This document shows positions 11,593 through 23,098 of a stretch of 64,000 bases of DNA, in pieces. Each line of letters opens with the position of its first letter. The first letter of the stretch is position 1. Origin of the DNA: Pseudoips prasinana (Eukaryota > Arthropoda > Insecta > Lepidoptera > Nolidae); the NCBI GenBank assembly GCA_951640165.1, contig OX621260.1:21222001-21286000 (forward strand), read 5' to 3'. The position numbers were made by a program, and so were the translations under genes. The notes beneath the pieces are model-generated. The model saw nothing but the letters and a program-made list of their open reading frames with translations. It did not search any database and had not been told where the DNA came from.

Positions 11593-13831
11593 TCTATATA
11601 AATATAAAGAGAAGTCCTGACTGACTGACTGACTCATCAACGCCCAGCCCAAACCCTTGGCCCTAGAAAGCTGAAATTTTGCACACATGTTTTCTTTATA
11701 ATGTAGACAAGGAATAAGGAAGGATTTTTCGAAATTCAACCCCTAAGGGGGTAAAACGGGGGTGCGAAGTTAGTATGAAACTTTGCCGTTTTTGCAGTTA
11801 GAGGCATGAAAGTTGGTATTTGGCCTTGCAGTTAAAAATAAAAAATATATGTTTCAGGATTTTTGGAAATTTCACCCCCAAGGGCAAAAAATAGGGGATG
11901 TAAGTTTGTACGAAAAATGTCCCAATTTTTAAGTTAAACGCATGAAAATTAGCATTTGGCTTTTTAGTTAAAAATAAAAAATATATATTTCAGGATTTTT
12001 GAAAATTCCACCCCGAAAGTCATAAAATAGGGGATGTAAGTTTGTATGAAAAATGCGATATTTTTGAAGTTAAACGCATGAAAATGAGTATTTGGCCTTT
12101 CTGTTAAAAATATATAGCATTTATTTCAGGATTTTTGGAAATTACACCCCCAAGGGCGGAAAATAGGGCATATAATTTTATACTGCCTGACTGACATATC
12201 AACGCACAGTCTAAACGGCTGCAGTTAGGACTTGAATTTTGACAGTAGTTACCTTTTATGACGTAGGCATCCCCTGAAGAAGGGTTTTTGAAAATACTAC
12301 CCCTAAGGGACCAAAATAAGGGATGAAATATTTTATGAGAGTGCTTATGATGTTAAAGGCTTTAGTATATAGACTTGCAGTTAAAAATTAAAATATATAT
12401 TCCACCCCCAAAGGCGTGAAATTGGGGATGTAAGTTTATATGAAAAAAGTGCCAACAAGTTTTAAGTTAAACGCATGAACATTGGTATTTAGCATTACAG
12501 TTAAAAATTAAAAGTATGTGTTTCAGGATTTCCGAGAATTCTACCACGTAAGGTGACAAATAGGGGATGTTTGTATGAAAAATGTGATATTTTTTAAGGT
12601 AAACTCATGAAAATTGGTATTTGACCTTTCGTTTAAAAATATGTATTTCAGGATTTTTGGGAATTCCAGCCCTTTAGGGTGACAAATAGGGGATGGAAGT
12701 TTGTATGAAAAATGTGACATTTTTAAGGTAAACTCATGAAAATTAGTAATTCGCCTTTCATTTCAACATTATAAATATATCATCAGGACTTTTGGAAATT
12801 CCACCCCTAAAGTCGACTAAATTAGGGATGTAAGTTTGTATGAAAAACTGTTTTTTTTTGGAGTTAAAAGCATGTAAATTGATATTTCAGTTAAAAATGA
12901 AGCGTTCAAGGGAATAATTTGTTGTTAAAAAAGGTAATCCATAACTGATTCAATAGGTCAACACCAAAAATGTACGCCAACTTAAATTATAGAGAAATTC
13001 GTTTCTTATTGCTTAAAATGTTGTGTTTCTTGTCGTCTAAGTAAAGATTTAGCGTTTTATAAGATTTGTAACTTCTTTTTTTTGGTATTATTCATAACAT
13101 ATTAAAAAACGTCAATTTAATAAAATTGGGATAAAAAAAGTCATTGACCCAAAATTCGAGTTAGCGTAGTATAAATTGTTCGTGTCGAGATGATCGCACC
13201 CAAAAAATATCATTTTAATTTTACTGATCTACAAGTTCACAATTTTGTAACTCGATGGCTTTTATATCGTTTCAGATCGCAGAACTCATTTGACTTATCG
13301 GTTAAAATAAATAAATGCTTGAAGTAAAAGGTAGTCCAAAACTGAATCAAAAGATGATCGCCTAAATCTCACCCAAAATACATGCCCACATCTTAATTTT
13401 ACCGCTTTACAAGGTTATATTTTTGTTAGTAGATGGTGTAATCATCGTTTTAGATCGCGCTATGGTTTCGTTCACAAAATGTGATATTAGACCTATCAAT
13501 GCCGTGGTCGCAACCTAAGCTAATGGGAGTTACCTTGGTGATTAATGCATCGTTGATTATTATATTACTTTATTTGACTTACTGACTTTACTTAAGGACA
13601 ATTGATATGTATTCTTTGATATTTTTGGGTTTATGATATCGGGTCTTTATTTTAAATAACAGTAGCAAAGTAGTCTTTAGTTTATTTCTAGGTTATTTAT
13701 AGGTTAGGTTTTCTTAAATTTATATTGCTTATTTCTTTTAAAAGTAATTTTTTTTAGATTAAGCTAGAAGTAAGTAGTTACATTGGTAATCATTCAAAAC
13801 TGTCGCGGACGAAGTCGCGGGCACCAGCTAG
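11593..13831 (+). mobile_element. Complete non-autonomous Helitron, 2.24 kb
   Basis: The 5' end is TCTATATAAATATAAAGAG, directly after an A. The 3' end is a hairpin-forming GCGGACGAAGTCGCGGGC, then CTAG at 13828-13831, directly before a T. TC...CTAG inserted between A and T without target duplication is the Helitron signature. There is no Rep/helicase ORF, so mobility would need enzyme supplied in trans. The interior holds a TGACTGACTGACTGACT segment near the 5' end, a tandem array (separate entry), and ~0.9 kb of unique sequence before the 3' end. Confidence 0.85.
11700..12900 (+). repeat. Tandem array inside the Helitron, ~135 bp unit, eight or nine copies
   Basis: Each unit contains CAGGATTTTTGGAAATTCCA, ATAGGGGATGTAAGTTTGTA and AAACGCATGAAAATTGGTAT with drift. 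The ATAGGGG motif falls near 11891, 12027, 12163, 12315, 12421, 12560, 12685 and 12821. Internal minisatellites are known in non-autonomous Helitrons. Confidence 0.85.
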
Positions 13832-14475
13832 TTTATAAATAAAACTAAGCATTAAGTTAAAGGTTTTCTAAATACTCTTGTATTGGCAATGTTCCCAAAA
13901 TACTGGCAGCATTACCACGCTGTATGGCTATCAAGTGTACTATATTTGCGCCTCTTGAGGGCCTCAGCCGATTCGCCAGCCTTTTTAAGCGATAGCGATT
14001 TTCAATACAACTTCATTAACAACAAATTTCTCGCATTTCAACTGACTAGCTTCACCGTTGTATTGCTGCCAGCATTATTGCATAATGTGAAATATGATTT
14101 TCATGATTCAACTGAAACGCAAAACGGATTGCAACCCGCTCATGTTGAAAATAAGCATAATAATATCTCGTGTTACAGAGCATTAACCTTTCTATTCGTT
14201 ATGTTTGAAACAATTATTTCAAAAGCAATTTAAACCTGTGAAGTCAAAAAGAAGAAATGTCTACTGTTTTATATTATAAAAACCCATTTAACTCATTATT
14301 ATAAAGGAGGTCTAATCATTGTTAACGGAATTGTACGGGATCATTGTACCTGGTACAATTGAACGCTAAGTTACCAGAACGGGGCCAGCAATATGAAAGC
14401 TTCCTATTATTCTGGGAATTATAGTAGAACATTGGTGAAATTCAAGAAGACAAACTTTTAAAATGATCATGAGTT
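13832..14475. other. Unassigned stretch with one unexplained 116-codon ORF
   Basis: The + frame at 13883-14233 is open for 116 codons but starts at a non-ATG codon. It shows no motif, splice context or family that I recognise, so I do not call it a gene. Confidence 0.25.
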
Positions 14476-15391
14476 AATAATAATATATTCAAGGCACCAA
14501 ACTATTTTCTTATCGCCATGAACAAGTTGAAAGTAGCCGTATGTGGAGTGTGCACATTAGTATATACAGCTAGATTAATAAAATTAAGTATTAGTCTCTG
14601 CTCCGTGGTTTTATGCCGAACTGCAGCCTTTTAGAAACATTTGAAAATCAATCATCACCTAATAATATATTCAAAGCCCCAAACTAATAGGACGGATCGT
14701 CATGAACAAGTTGAAATTAACCGTATGTGGTGTGTGCACATTGGTGATACTATGGCTAAAAACTAAATGTAAGTGTTAGTCCGTAATTTTATGCTGAACT
14801 ATCCTTTTAGAGAGACTTAAAACAATCAACACCTGATAATATATTCAGAGCTCCAGAGTAATTGGACGTGCTTATCGTCATGAGCAAGTTGAAAGAAACT
14901 ATATGTGGTGTGTACACATTGGTAATATGCTGGCTGATAACTAAAAATAATTGTTTGTCTCGATAGGCCGTAATTTCATGCTGAACTACAGCTTTTTAGA
15001 GTCTTTTGAAACAATTATCACCTGATACTACCTCTATATTCAGAGTAACAGAGTAATAGGACATGCTTATTGCCATGAGCTTAGTTGAAAAAAACAGTAT
15101 GTGGTAGATGCACATTGGTGATGCAATGGTTAGAAACTAAATGTAATTGTAAATGTTTATACACTGTAATTTTGTGCTGAACTGCCTACTAAGCTTAGGA
15201 AGTAATATGACGTGCTTATCACAATAAGGAAGTTGAAAATCACCAAATATGTGCTGTGTGCACATTGGTGTTACTGTGGCATCAAACTAAAAGTGTGTGA
15301 TAGTCTCTATACTCCTGTGGTTTTATGACGAACTACAAGTTTTAGACAGATTTTTAAATCACCTAATAATATGTATGTTCCGTGATCCAAT
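14476..15391 (+). repeat. Tandem array of ~180 bp unit, left block
   Basis: Units contain ATAATATATTCAGAGCTCC, a TTATCGTCATGARCAAGTTGA segment, GTGTGCACATTGGTGATACT and TTTATGCTGAACTACAGC. The GARCAAGTTGAAA motif lies at about 14520, 14704, 14882, 15077 and 15226 (spacing 184, 178, 195, 149). The array resumes at 17867-17919, 18348-18720 and 23939-24430, so later insertions split one array. Confidence 0.85.
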
Positions 15392-15736
15392 TTAACCCTA
15401 GACACCTAACGTTTGCCTACCCTCTATAAACCCTAACCATTCGTCGATTCGACGAATACTTTTTAGAGTGTTTTAATTTCAAGTTATAATATAACTTTTC
15501 GTTAAATGTATTGCATTTATACTTGGTTTAACTATTATTCTACAAAATGAAACAATGAATTTCTGTATTATTACTATTTATATTCATTTTATCACAATTT
15601 TAGAAAGGCACTAACTTTTATGAGACATATTTATAAAAACTAAAATGAAAAAAAACAACTAAAAACAGCCTTTTCTTGTTTGGCGTACCTAAATTATAAC
15701 ACTATAAACAATTTGAAAAATAGAAAAAAACTAATT

Positions 15737-17606
15737 TTATAGAGCACATTTTGAACAAAAATCTACTTTACATAAAGTAGATTTTTGTTCAAAATGTGCT
15801 CTATTCCCGCATATTGCTGAATTACATTTAGCGCATGATGACTTTGTCATGCGCCTTTTGGTACCTATATGAACATAGACCATAGATTTTTGTTTTTCTA
15901 TTATTTGGTGCCTCAGTGGGTTGAAGATCATTACCGGATTGTGGCTGACTCTGACCTTGACCTTCATCATGCCCTAAACCCAATATATCTGTGATATTGT
16001 TCTTGATGTGCGTTGGCATGGTACGAATTTCCAGTCGGATTTTCAACCATGGTTCAACAAGTTGCGAATGCATCTTCTTCATAAAATCACGTCGTTTCAT
16101 AAGTTTTTGACCTTGTACAGAGGCATTGTGGCAGTAAATTATGTAACTGTTGATACATGCTATATTCACCATTCCATAGAAGACGCATATTGGCCATCGG
16201 TTGGTTTTTCTGCTGCATGACATTACTGAGCACATTTGGTCGAACGTATCTACACCACCTTTTGTTTTATTATAGAATTCAATCAAACGTGGCTTTTTTG
16301 TTTCCGGGTTGATTGAGGCCTCCTCATCACAAGATGAAAGCATGTAAACCATTTTAGAAGGTTTAGGTTCATACACGAACATCGACGTATTGACTCTTCT
16401 GGTTCCATTATTCGTTCTGTGGTTCTTCAATTCATCTGGGATTTCTCTTTTATTAGATCGTAATGTCCCCACAACTGTTAATTTGTAAGGCTGTCGAAGT
16501 AACTGTTTTGCACTTGGTACTGAGGTGAACCAGTTGTCCATGGTAACGTTTCTGTTCGTGCCGTGTATACTGCGAGTAAGTTCTTTTACGAAGTACTCTC
16601 CTAAAGGTAAACCTCCTGTATTGGATCCTTTTCCAAGATACGGCACACAGTCCAGCATATACCTTGTGCCACTGTCACACATCATTACTAACTTGACTCC
16701 ATACTTAGCGGGTTTATTTGGAATATACATCCGGAATTTGCACCTCCCTCGGAATGCCAGCAGCTGCTCATCTATAGTAACGTTTGTTCCAGGAACGTAA
16801 TTTTGACGGCACTGGACCATAAAATCCCATATATCCCTTATGGACGTAAAGCGATCGTCTTTCTGCCGCTGTAAGCGAAACGTTTTATCGTCGAAACGTA
16901 GACATCGCAGAAGGAAATCACACCTCTCTTTACTCATACACGATACATATCTTTTACCAGACTATTCTGTACTGAACAGTTCATCCAGGGTGAGATGATT
17001 GTCTTTCAGAGCTGCAGTTAACACCAGGATACCCAATAGAGCTCTGATCTCCTCTTTGCCAGTGTCATTTTGCGTAGAGGTTATTTGCGCATAGTTCCGT
17101 TTTTTTATCGCAATTTCTGAGTTTGTCCATTTTACAATCTCATTTATTATCTGATTAGTCATGAATCGATCAAATAACGATACCGGATCGACAATATCCT
17201 TTAGTGCGCGAGTTGGTCCCCTGGCAACACGTACAATATTTATTGCTGCTGTTCTGTTGGAAGAACGCCCCTTGCTAGTCGCCCAAACATGGCGGGATCG
17301 ACTGCGGATCGTGTTTGTTGAGAAGGATAATATACTTGGATCATTACCTGAGCTCACCTCTGGAGGTGGGTGAGGTATTTGTGATTCCAGCACATCATCC
17401 ATCAAAGCAGGAGAAACACGCTCTTGAATAACATCATTGTCGGAAGAACCGGAAGATTCTTCTGTCTGATTATCACTTTCAACAGCATCCACCTCCAGAT
17501 TATCTTCAGTTTCGCTATCAGATAATTCCTCCGAAGCACTGACATCTTCCTCTTCCAATAACAAACGCGCTATTTGTTCATCAGGTAGCAATTGTCTTAA
17601 AGTCAT
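15737..17606 (-). pseudogene. piggyBac-like transposase, one in-frame TAG and a C-terminal frameshift
   Basis: ATG at 17606 opens an acidic, Ser/Glu-rich N-terminus followed by the DDE_Tnp_1_7 domain of piggyBac transposases. These cut and paste DNA at TTAA. Candidate catalytic Asp residues are at about 279 (NVTIDEQLL), 357 (NVTMDNWF) and 453 (GGVDTFDQM); the first two are 78 residues apart. Codon 215 is TAG (16962-16964); the next codons stay in frame through SGKRYVSC to SKERCDFLLRC, so a single Trp-to-stop change is likely. Near 15865 a frameshift separates IYGLCSY from the Cys-rich tail RRMTKSSCAKCNSAICG, which lies in another frame and would bind zinc and the TIR. Otherwise it is full length. 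It is inactive as written but young. Confidence 0.9.
15739..15804. repeat. 32 bp perfect hairpin at the 3' end of the piggyBac transposase
   Basis: 15739-15770 and 15773-15804 are exact reverse complements with a 2-base loop. The arm duplicates, in inverse, the codons for the last transposase residues around AHFEQKSTL. Confidence 0.9.
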
Positions 17607-17919
17607 GATGAAAACTGCAAGAAAACAAAAAACATTAGTTGCGAAAGAATACACAAACCCTAACCATTCGTCGAAACGACGACCACTATCGTAATATCTC
17701 GAAAAAAGAAGTACTTACCCCCCGGACACGAACGCTTCTCGGAAGAGCTCGGCGAACACTGAGTTGACAAGTAACGTTGCTATGATCGCCCCACGCGCTG
17801 AAAAGAGACAGCGATTTTTTTGTCGCGTACTCGTCGAATCGACGAAGGTTAGGTGTCTAGGGTTAATTGGATGGACTTATATCGCTATGATGAAAATAAT
17901 CCTATGTGTTGTGTACACA

Positions 17920-18347
17920 TCTTCTATACAAATAAATAAAATGGGAGTGTCTGTTTGTAATATTGAAATAACCGGTTTTTACTACATAAATATGAATTAA
18001 TTAAAATTAATAAAAAAAATGAAAAGTCCCGTCAAAATCGGTCGAGCCGTTTCAGAGATTAGCCGGAACAAACAGACAGACAAAAATTTTAAAAATGTTA
18101 TTTTGGTGTATGTACCGTATATATCGGTACATACACCAAAATAACATTTTTAAAATTTTTGTCTGTCTGTTTGTTCCGGCTAATCTCTGAAACGGCTCGA
18201 CCGATTTTGACGGGACTTTTGTTGGCAGGTAGCTGATGTAATAAGCAGTAACTTAGGCTACTTTTATTTAAAAAAAAGTCATTTATTTCACAAAAAAAAA
18301 ACAAAAAAAACTAATTAACACGCGGACGAAGTCGCGGGCACAGCTAG
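17920..18347 (+). mobile_element. Non-autonomous Helitron, 428 bp, inserted in the ~180 bp array
   Basis: The 5' end TCTTCTATACAAATAAATAA follows an A, and the 3' end GCGGGCACAGCTAG precedes a T. Rejoining the flanks gives ACACATTGGTAATA, exactly the sequence of array units such as the one near 14911, so the empty site is visible. The interior contains a 199 bp perfect inverted repeat (separate entry). There is no coding capacity. Confidence 0.85.
18022..18220. repeat. Perfect 96 bp-arm hairpin within the Helitron
   Basis: 18022-18117 and 18125-18220 are exact reverse complements around the 7-base loop TATATAT. The arms start AAAAGTCCCGTCAAAATCGG. A truncated copy, whose left arm is cut, sits at the centre of the large palindrome near 23677-23820. 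Confidence 0.95.
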
Positions 18348-18720
18348 TTGGTAATAATATTGTTGGACGCTGAAAGTAAGAGTTAGTGTCTATGCCATAA
18401 TATTTTACTCAGCTACAAGCATTTAGACAGCTTTTTAAAACAATTATCACTTAATAATATATTCAAAGTCCCCATTTAATTGGATGAGCTTATCGTCACG
18501 ACCAAGTTGAAAATAACCATACCCTTGCGCTGTAAGGGCATGGCTGATACTATAACGAGAAACTACAAGTAAGTGTTAGTCTCTATAGGCCGTTATTTTA
18601 TGCTGAACTACAGCCATTTAAACAAATTTTTAAATCAATCATCAGATTATAATATATTCAGAGCTCCAATTCAATAAGAAGAGCTTACGGCTATGAGCAA
18701 GCTGAAAATAACCATATGTG
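18348..18720 (+). repeat. ~180 bp tandem array block, outer copy of the duplicated segment
   Basis: Two units with GACCAAGTTGAAAATAACC (18500) and GAGCAAGCTGAAAATAACC (18692). 18085-18720 matches 23677-24311 in direct orientation at near identity. The match stops at AACCATATGTG, where the left arm of the large palindrome begins. Confidence 0.85.
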
Positions 18721-19319
18721 AAATTATTAGCTTTCAACTGTCTTGTGCGATTCAAATACATGTATTTTTATGCTTATGGCAAACTTTTAAAAGTTTCAGT
18801 AGTTGTTAAATTCAATGACACTTCAATTCTACAGTAAAATTCGAGAATAACTTTGTACAACTTCCGTTTTGTAATGAAAAATTCGGATTTGTTAAGTACA
18901 GTCGGGTAACATCGTCGAAACGCTAAATCGCCCGTGGCCCAAATGCCATATCCAGGCCAAATAGCATTTGTGCTGTAAAAGTTTCTTATATATCGGACTA
19001 TGGCACAGCAAAAGTATTTTTTTATTGCTTTTAGAGGCAGACTATGAGAGTATGACTGTTTATAGCCAGTGCGGTAAATAGCGAAATTATTAGCTTTCAA
19101 TTTTTATTTTTTAGCTTATGGCAATCTTTAAAAACTTTCAATAGTGGTTAAATCGGAATAGCACTTAAATTTTGGTGTAGAACGCGAGAATAACTTTGTA
19201 AAACTTCTGTCTTGTAATGGAAAATTCGTATTGGTTGAGTATTCGTATCGGTAACATTATCGAAACGCTATATCACCCGTAGCCAAATGCCATTTCGGGG
19301 CCAGACAAATAATAATAAT

Positions 19320-19560
19320 ATTCAGGGACATAATTTAGGTACACACGGCCATCTGATTCCAAATTAAGCAGAGCTTATACTATGGGAATCAGATAACTGA
19401 TATACAACATATACTAATAATTACACCTAGACATAGCACAAACAGACATGTTCATGCACACAAATATCTGCCCTGGGTGGGAATCCAACCCACGACCTTC
19501 GGCGTGATTGCTTGAAAGGCAAGCATTTGCCAACCACGCCAATAGCAAAAGAATAACTGT
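19320..19560 (-). repeat. tRNA-derived SINE (second family), left arm
   Basis: On the - strand a tRNA-like head with GTGGTTGGCAAATGCTTGCC (box A region) and GTGGGTTGGATTCCCAC (box B region), followed by a tail with CCCATAGTATAAGCTCTGC. The mirrored copy is at 27969-28209 (+). Confidence 0.7.
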
Positions 19561-19617
19561 TTTTAGCCAGTGCCGTAAATAGCCCGTTCTGCCCTTCATG
19601 CGATCTTCACTTTGTCC

Positions 19618-19690
19618 TGAGCGGGAATCGCACCCGGGACACGTTGTGGCGAGGCGACTGCCTCAATCGCTGCGTCACACGTGCAGTCCA
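19618..19690 (-). repeat. tRNA-derived SINE head, left arm
   Basis: On the - strand CAGTCGCCTCGCCACAACG followed by a GGTGCGATTCCCGC box B. The mirrored copy is at 27839-27911 (+). Confidence 0.7.
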
Positions 19691-20045
19691 ATTATATAAA
19701 TTACATTAAAAAAACATTTTAAATACATGTGACATTGCAAAAATATTGTTATATTAGCATAACAACACAATCCCTCAGGGATTATGCATGTGACAAAATA
19801 TTTTTAACGTGAAAAGATATATACTCAAAAATATACTAAAAATAAACTTAAGTCAAATAAATAATTAGTAAAATAAAATTAAAAAAGGTCTAAGTATACG
19901 ATAATCGTCCCAACATTAGTCAGCAAGTCAAAATCATAATTATTGTCACGTCTAACTATCAGATTGAGTATACACCTAGATTAAGTATATTTAATGTACA
20001 AAATTCTTTGTGAGAGAAAAAAAAACCTTGTGTGTACTTATGTAC

Positions 20046-20295
20046 ACGCGTTAGAAGTTATACTTCTTAATATACAACTTGAACATAGTTATCAATTTTC
20101 ATACCACCTAGAACTAACGTCATGCTGTTATTTTTACGATGCGCGCGCATCGTAAAAATTCACTGTCATACCACCTAGAACTAACTTCATGCTGTTAAAT
20201 TTTTTGGTGTCGGTGTGCGCGCGCATCGTATAAATTCACTCTCATCATTTTTCTCCATCGCGCCAAAAGAAGTATAACTTCAAAAAAAAGTTATA
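20046..20295. mobile_element. Probable MITE with AGAAGTATAACTTC-type ends, left arm
   Basis: The ends read TTAGAAGTTATACTTCTT and AAGAAGTATAACTTC. The interior has a perfect 30 bp palindrome centred on GATGCGCGCGCATC and a duplicated CATACCACCTAGAACTAAC. The mirrored copy is at 27234-27483. Confidence 0.55.
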
Positions 20296-20305
20296 TTATT
20301 ATAGA

Positions 20306-20522
20306 TTGACTGGCGTGTTTGCCTAGTGGTTAGAGACCCTGACTACTATACACTCTGGGTGTGGGTTCGGTCCCCAACCAACACAACTATGTATTTGTGC
20401 GACCCATAAATGGTTGCTCTAAGTCTGGATGTACTCATCCAAATGAGTATGCGCGGGAATCGGACCCGGGACACGAGGTGGCGAGGCGACTGTCTTAACA
20501 CCGCGGCACACATGCAGTCTAG
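20306..20522. repeat. Two tRNA-like SINE heads facing each other, left arm
   Basis: 20306-20400 (+) has GTTTGCCTAGTGGTTAGAG and GTGGGTTCGGTCCCC (boxes A and B). 20430-20522 (-) is the complement of the GCGGTGTTAAGACAGTCGCC head. The mirrored pair is at 27007-27223. Confidence 0.65.
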
Positions 20523-21063
20523 TTATATAAAATACATAAAATAGATTTTAAATACATTATGTTCAACGACTGAAAACATTTTTATTTTAACTATAAATGT
20601 AATAAATAAATTAAAACTATACTAACATAGATATTGGAAATAGATTAAAACTAGGTATAAACTAAAAAAATACATTATGACATTTAAAAAATATTATTAT
20701 ACCAGCATAACATCAAAATCCCTCAGGAATTATAGATGTGACTAAATATTCCAACGCGCAAAGCTAAATAAGTACTCAAAAGTAATATGCTTGCATAAAT
20801 AACGCAGATTATCGCTACACCTACCAGCTGTTACAAACAATTTGATTTCATCATTAAGAAAGTTTCCTAAGTAATAAAAATCTCGTTTCCCGAGCGGAAA
20901 TTTATGCATTTTCAATTTTTCATACTAAAATGTTCCCCAACACCGCACCGTTCACAATGTGCCGACGAACTTCGTAATAATTAATTACTTGAATGGGTTT
21001 CTTTTTATTTGAAAGCTATGGAACCCGCTCCAGGTTCGCACGGGTAAATATGTAAAAGATAAT

Positions 21064-21120
21064 TTGACTAGTTCGAACAAAATATGGTTACAATAACCAT
21101 ATTTTGTACGAACTAGTCAA
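21064..21120. repeat. 27 bp-arm hairpin, left arm
   Basis: 21064-21090 and 21094-21120 pair with one mismatch around CAA. The arm begins TTGACTAGTTCG. The mirrored copy is at 26409-26465. Confidence 0.85.
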
Positions 21121-21295
21121 TGTATCTTTATATAACCACCAACAAAGTCAACAAAGTCATTATGATGTAATTGTTATAAATTAGCATACGCATCAATTGT
21201 TTGGGTTCAATAACATTGTATGTAACCCAAGTACGCGCTAATTACCTTTTTGCATCCATTGTTAGAATAATCATATCACGCATATTATAATTATA

Positions 21296-22584
21296 TTAGG
21301 TCTTTACCTATGAAATTGCCGTTCTGCAGTACTGGCCATTTCAAATCAAAATAATTTTTGTTTGGCTAAGAATTCTAATTTCAAATTAATTTTATTTTAA
21401 AAACATGGATTCTTTTTTCCAAAAGTAGTCATTTCTTTATTGATTAGTGTTACATTTTCATCGCATTTCAATCTTTTTCGTCATCATGGATACGTTAAAA
21501 ATTCGAGTAATTATGGAATATGAGTACCGTCGTGGCAGCAACGCGGCACAAGCGGCACGCAACATCAACGACGTTTACGGAGCTAACACTACAAACCAAC
21601 GCACCACCTGTTATTGGTTTGCTCGCTTCCGTTCTGGAAATTTCGACCTGAAAAATGAACCTCGCGGTCGTCCGAAGACTTTGGTCGACAATGACGAATT
21701 AAAGGCGGTTGTGGAAGCTGATGATACACAATCTACGGCTGAATTAGCAGCAGCTTTCGACGTTAGCGTCAAAACAATATTGGTCCATTTGCGTCAAATT
21801 GGCAAGGTAAAAAAGCTTGACAAATGGGTGCCCCACGAACTCAATGATCGCCAGCGCGAAGTACGCGTCGAGACGTGCCTTGCACTGCTCAACAGACACA
21901 CAAATGAAGGAATTTTGAACCGCATTGTTACCTGCGATGAAAAATGGATTCTGTTTGATAACCGCAAGCGCTCAGCAAGTTGGTTGGATCCTGGTTCAGC
22001 ACCTAAACAATGCCCTAAACGAAAACTTACCCCTAGAAAAGTGATGGTCACTGTTTGGTGGTCTAGCGCCGGTGTGATTCATCACAGCTTCTTACCAAAC
22101 GGGGTGAGCATTACTGCAGATGTGTACTGTGAAGAACTGAGCACAATGATGGAGAAGCTGGCGCATCTCCAACCAGCATTGGTCAATCGCTCGTCTCCGC
22201 TGCTCCTGCACGACAACGCGCGACCTCATACTGCACAGCAGACGGTCTCCAAGTTGCAAGAACTGGGGTTGGAAGCTCTCCGTCATCCGCCCTACTCACC
22301 AGACCTTGCGCCTACAGACTACTACTTTTTCCAGAATTTGGATAACTTCTTGGCGGGAAAAAAATTCAATACCCGAGAGGCAGTACAAAATGCCTTTGAA
22401 GAATTTGTTGCCTCCCGTCCAGCTGATTTCTTTAAGAAGGGCATCAATAAACTGCCACTGCGATGGCAAAGATGCATTGATTGCATGGGTGATTACTTCG
22501 ATTAATACAAATAAAAAAATTCATGAAAAAAATTCGTTTAAATTTTTTCATACAAAACGGCAATTTCATAGGTAAAAGACCTAT
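21296..22584 (+). mobile_element. mariner transposon, copy 1 (left palindrome arm)
   Basis: Inverted ends read (T/A)TAGGTCTTTACCTATG and are flanked by a TA duplication (21294-21295 and 22585-22586). The start TTAGGT and the transposase type match the cecropia subfamily. The element is 1289 bp and carries one intact transposase gene. Copy 2 at 24945-26233 is its mirror image in the palindrome. Confidence 0.95.
21486..22505 (+). CDS. mariner transposase (339 aa, D,D34D), intact
   Basis: This is a cut-and-paste transposase acting in the nucleus at TA dinucleotides. Residues 1-100 hold the paired helix-turn-helix DNA-binding region. WVPHEL at about 114 is the conserved linker motif. Catalytic Asp residues are at 151 (TCDEKWILFD), 243 (LLHDNARPH) and 278 (DLAPTD), with 34 residues between the last two. 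YSPDLAP (270-276) is the family signature. ATG at 21486 is chosen: the open frame extends 13 codons further upstream but without an ATG, and the length equals that of related mariners. There is no internal stop. The protein is identical to copy 2 and differs from copy 3 at one residue (V8 here, L8 there). It is probably still able to act, or lost activity very recently. Confidence 0.95.
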   Translation: MDTLKIRVIMEYEYRRGSNAAQAARNINDVYGANTTNQRTTCYWFARFRSGNFDLKNEPRGRPKTLVDNDELKAVVEADDTQSTAELAAAFDVSVKTILVHLRQIGKVKKLDKWVPHELNDRQREVRVETCLALLNRHTNEGILNRIVTCDEKWILFDNRKRSASWLDPGSAPKQCPKRKLTPRKVMVTVWWSSAGVIHHSFLPNGVSITADVYCEELSTMMEKLAHLQPALVNRSSPLLLHDNARPHTAQQTVSKLQELGLEALRHPPYSPDLAPTDYYFFQNLDNFLAGKKFNTREAVQNAFEEFVASRPADFFKKGINKLPLRWQRCIDCMGDYFD

Positions 22585-22869
22585 TATTAAGTAAGTGACT
22601 ATTTTTAGAATATATTAATACTAGCACTTCTTTGCCTGAAAAACAGGATTACCTAGTTCAGGCACACCTGTAACTTTTGTAGCAAATTAAGAAAAATTGT
22701 ATTTGTAGTTTTATTTTATGTTTAAGTTGTTAAGAATTTTATCTGAAATAAATTATTATTATTAAAAAAAAAATATATACATTTTACCGTGCGATGGCCG
22801 AGTGTGAACTTACCTATAATTAGCCCATAGGGCGTAATTCTATTTCGATGCGGTTAATGCCTAGAGGGA

Positions 22870-23098
22870 TTGACTAGTCGCAGGAATATATTTTTAAATA
22901 CCACGCCCGCACTAGTGTCCACCTAGGGATTACATATCCCTGTGTCGCTGGGTACTTTACAAACATATATAGACCGACACAAATTACATCCAGACTCCGA
23001 AAAACAACAAAGATGTTTGGTGTGGTACTCGAACCCGCGACACGAAGTAGCGAGGCGACTGTCTTAGTCTGTCTCACCGCGCCACACGTGCAGTCTAA
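22870..23098 (-). repeat. tRNA-derived SINE (GTCGCCTCGC family), left arm
   Basis: The complement of a head with GACAGTCGCCTCGCTACTTC and GCGGGTTCGAGT (box B), then a tail with AGTACCCAGCGACACAGGGA. The mirrored copy is at 24431-24659 (+). Confidence 0.75.

Larger units (their letters stand above)
15396..17862 (-). mobile_element. piggyBac-like DNA transposon, 2467 bp, with TTAA target duplication
   Basis: Both ends begin CCCTAGACACCTAAC, inverted, and are flanked by TTAA (15392-15395 and 17863-17866), the piggyBac target. Subterminal copies of TCGTCGATTCGACGA occur at both ends. It is inserted in the ~180 bp tandem array. One transposase gene is present on the - strand, with two lesions (see the pseudogene entry). 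Confidence 0.95.

Noticed and set aside
13883..14233. 116-codon ORF as a host gene or an upstream kazrin exon
   Set aside because: No ATG at its start, no family motif and no convincing splice context; base composition does not set it apart.
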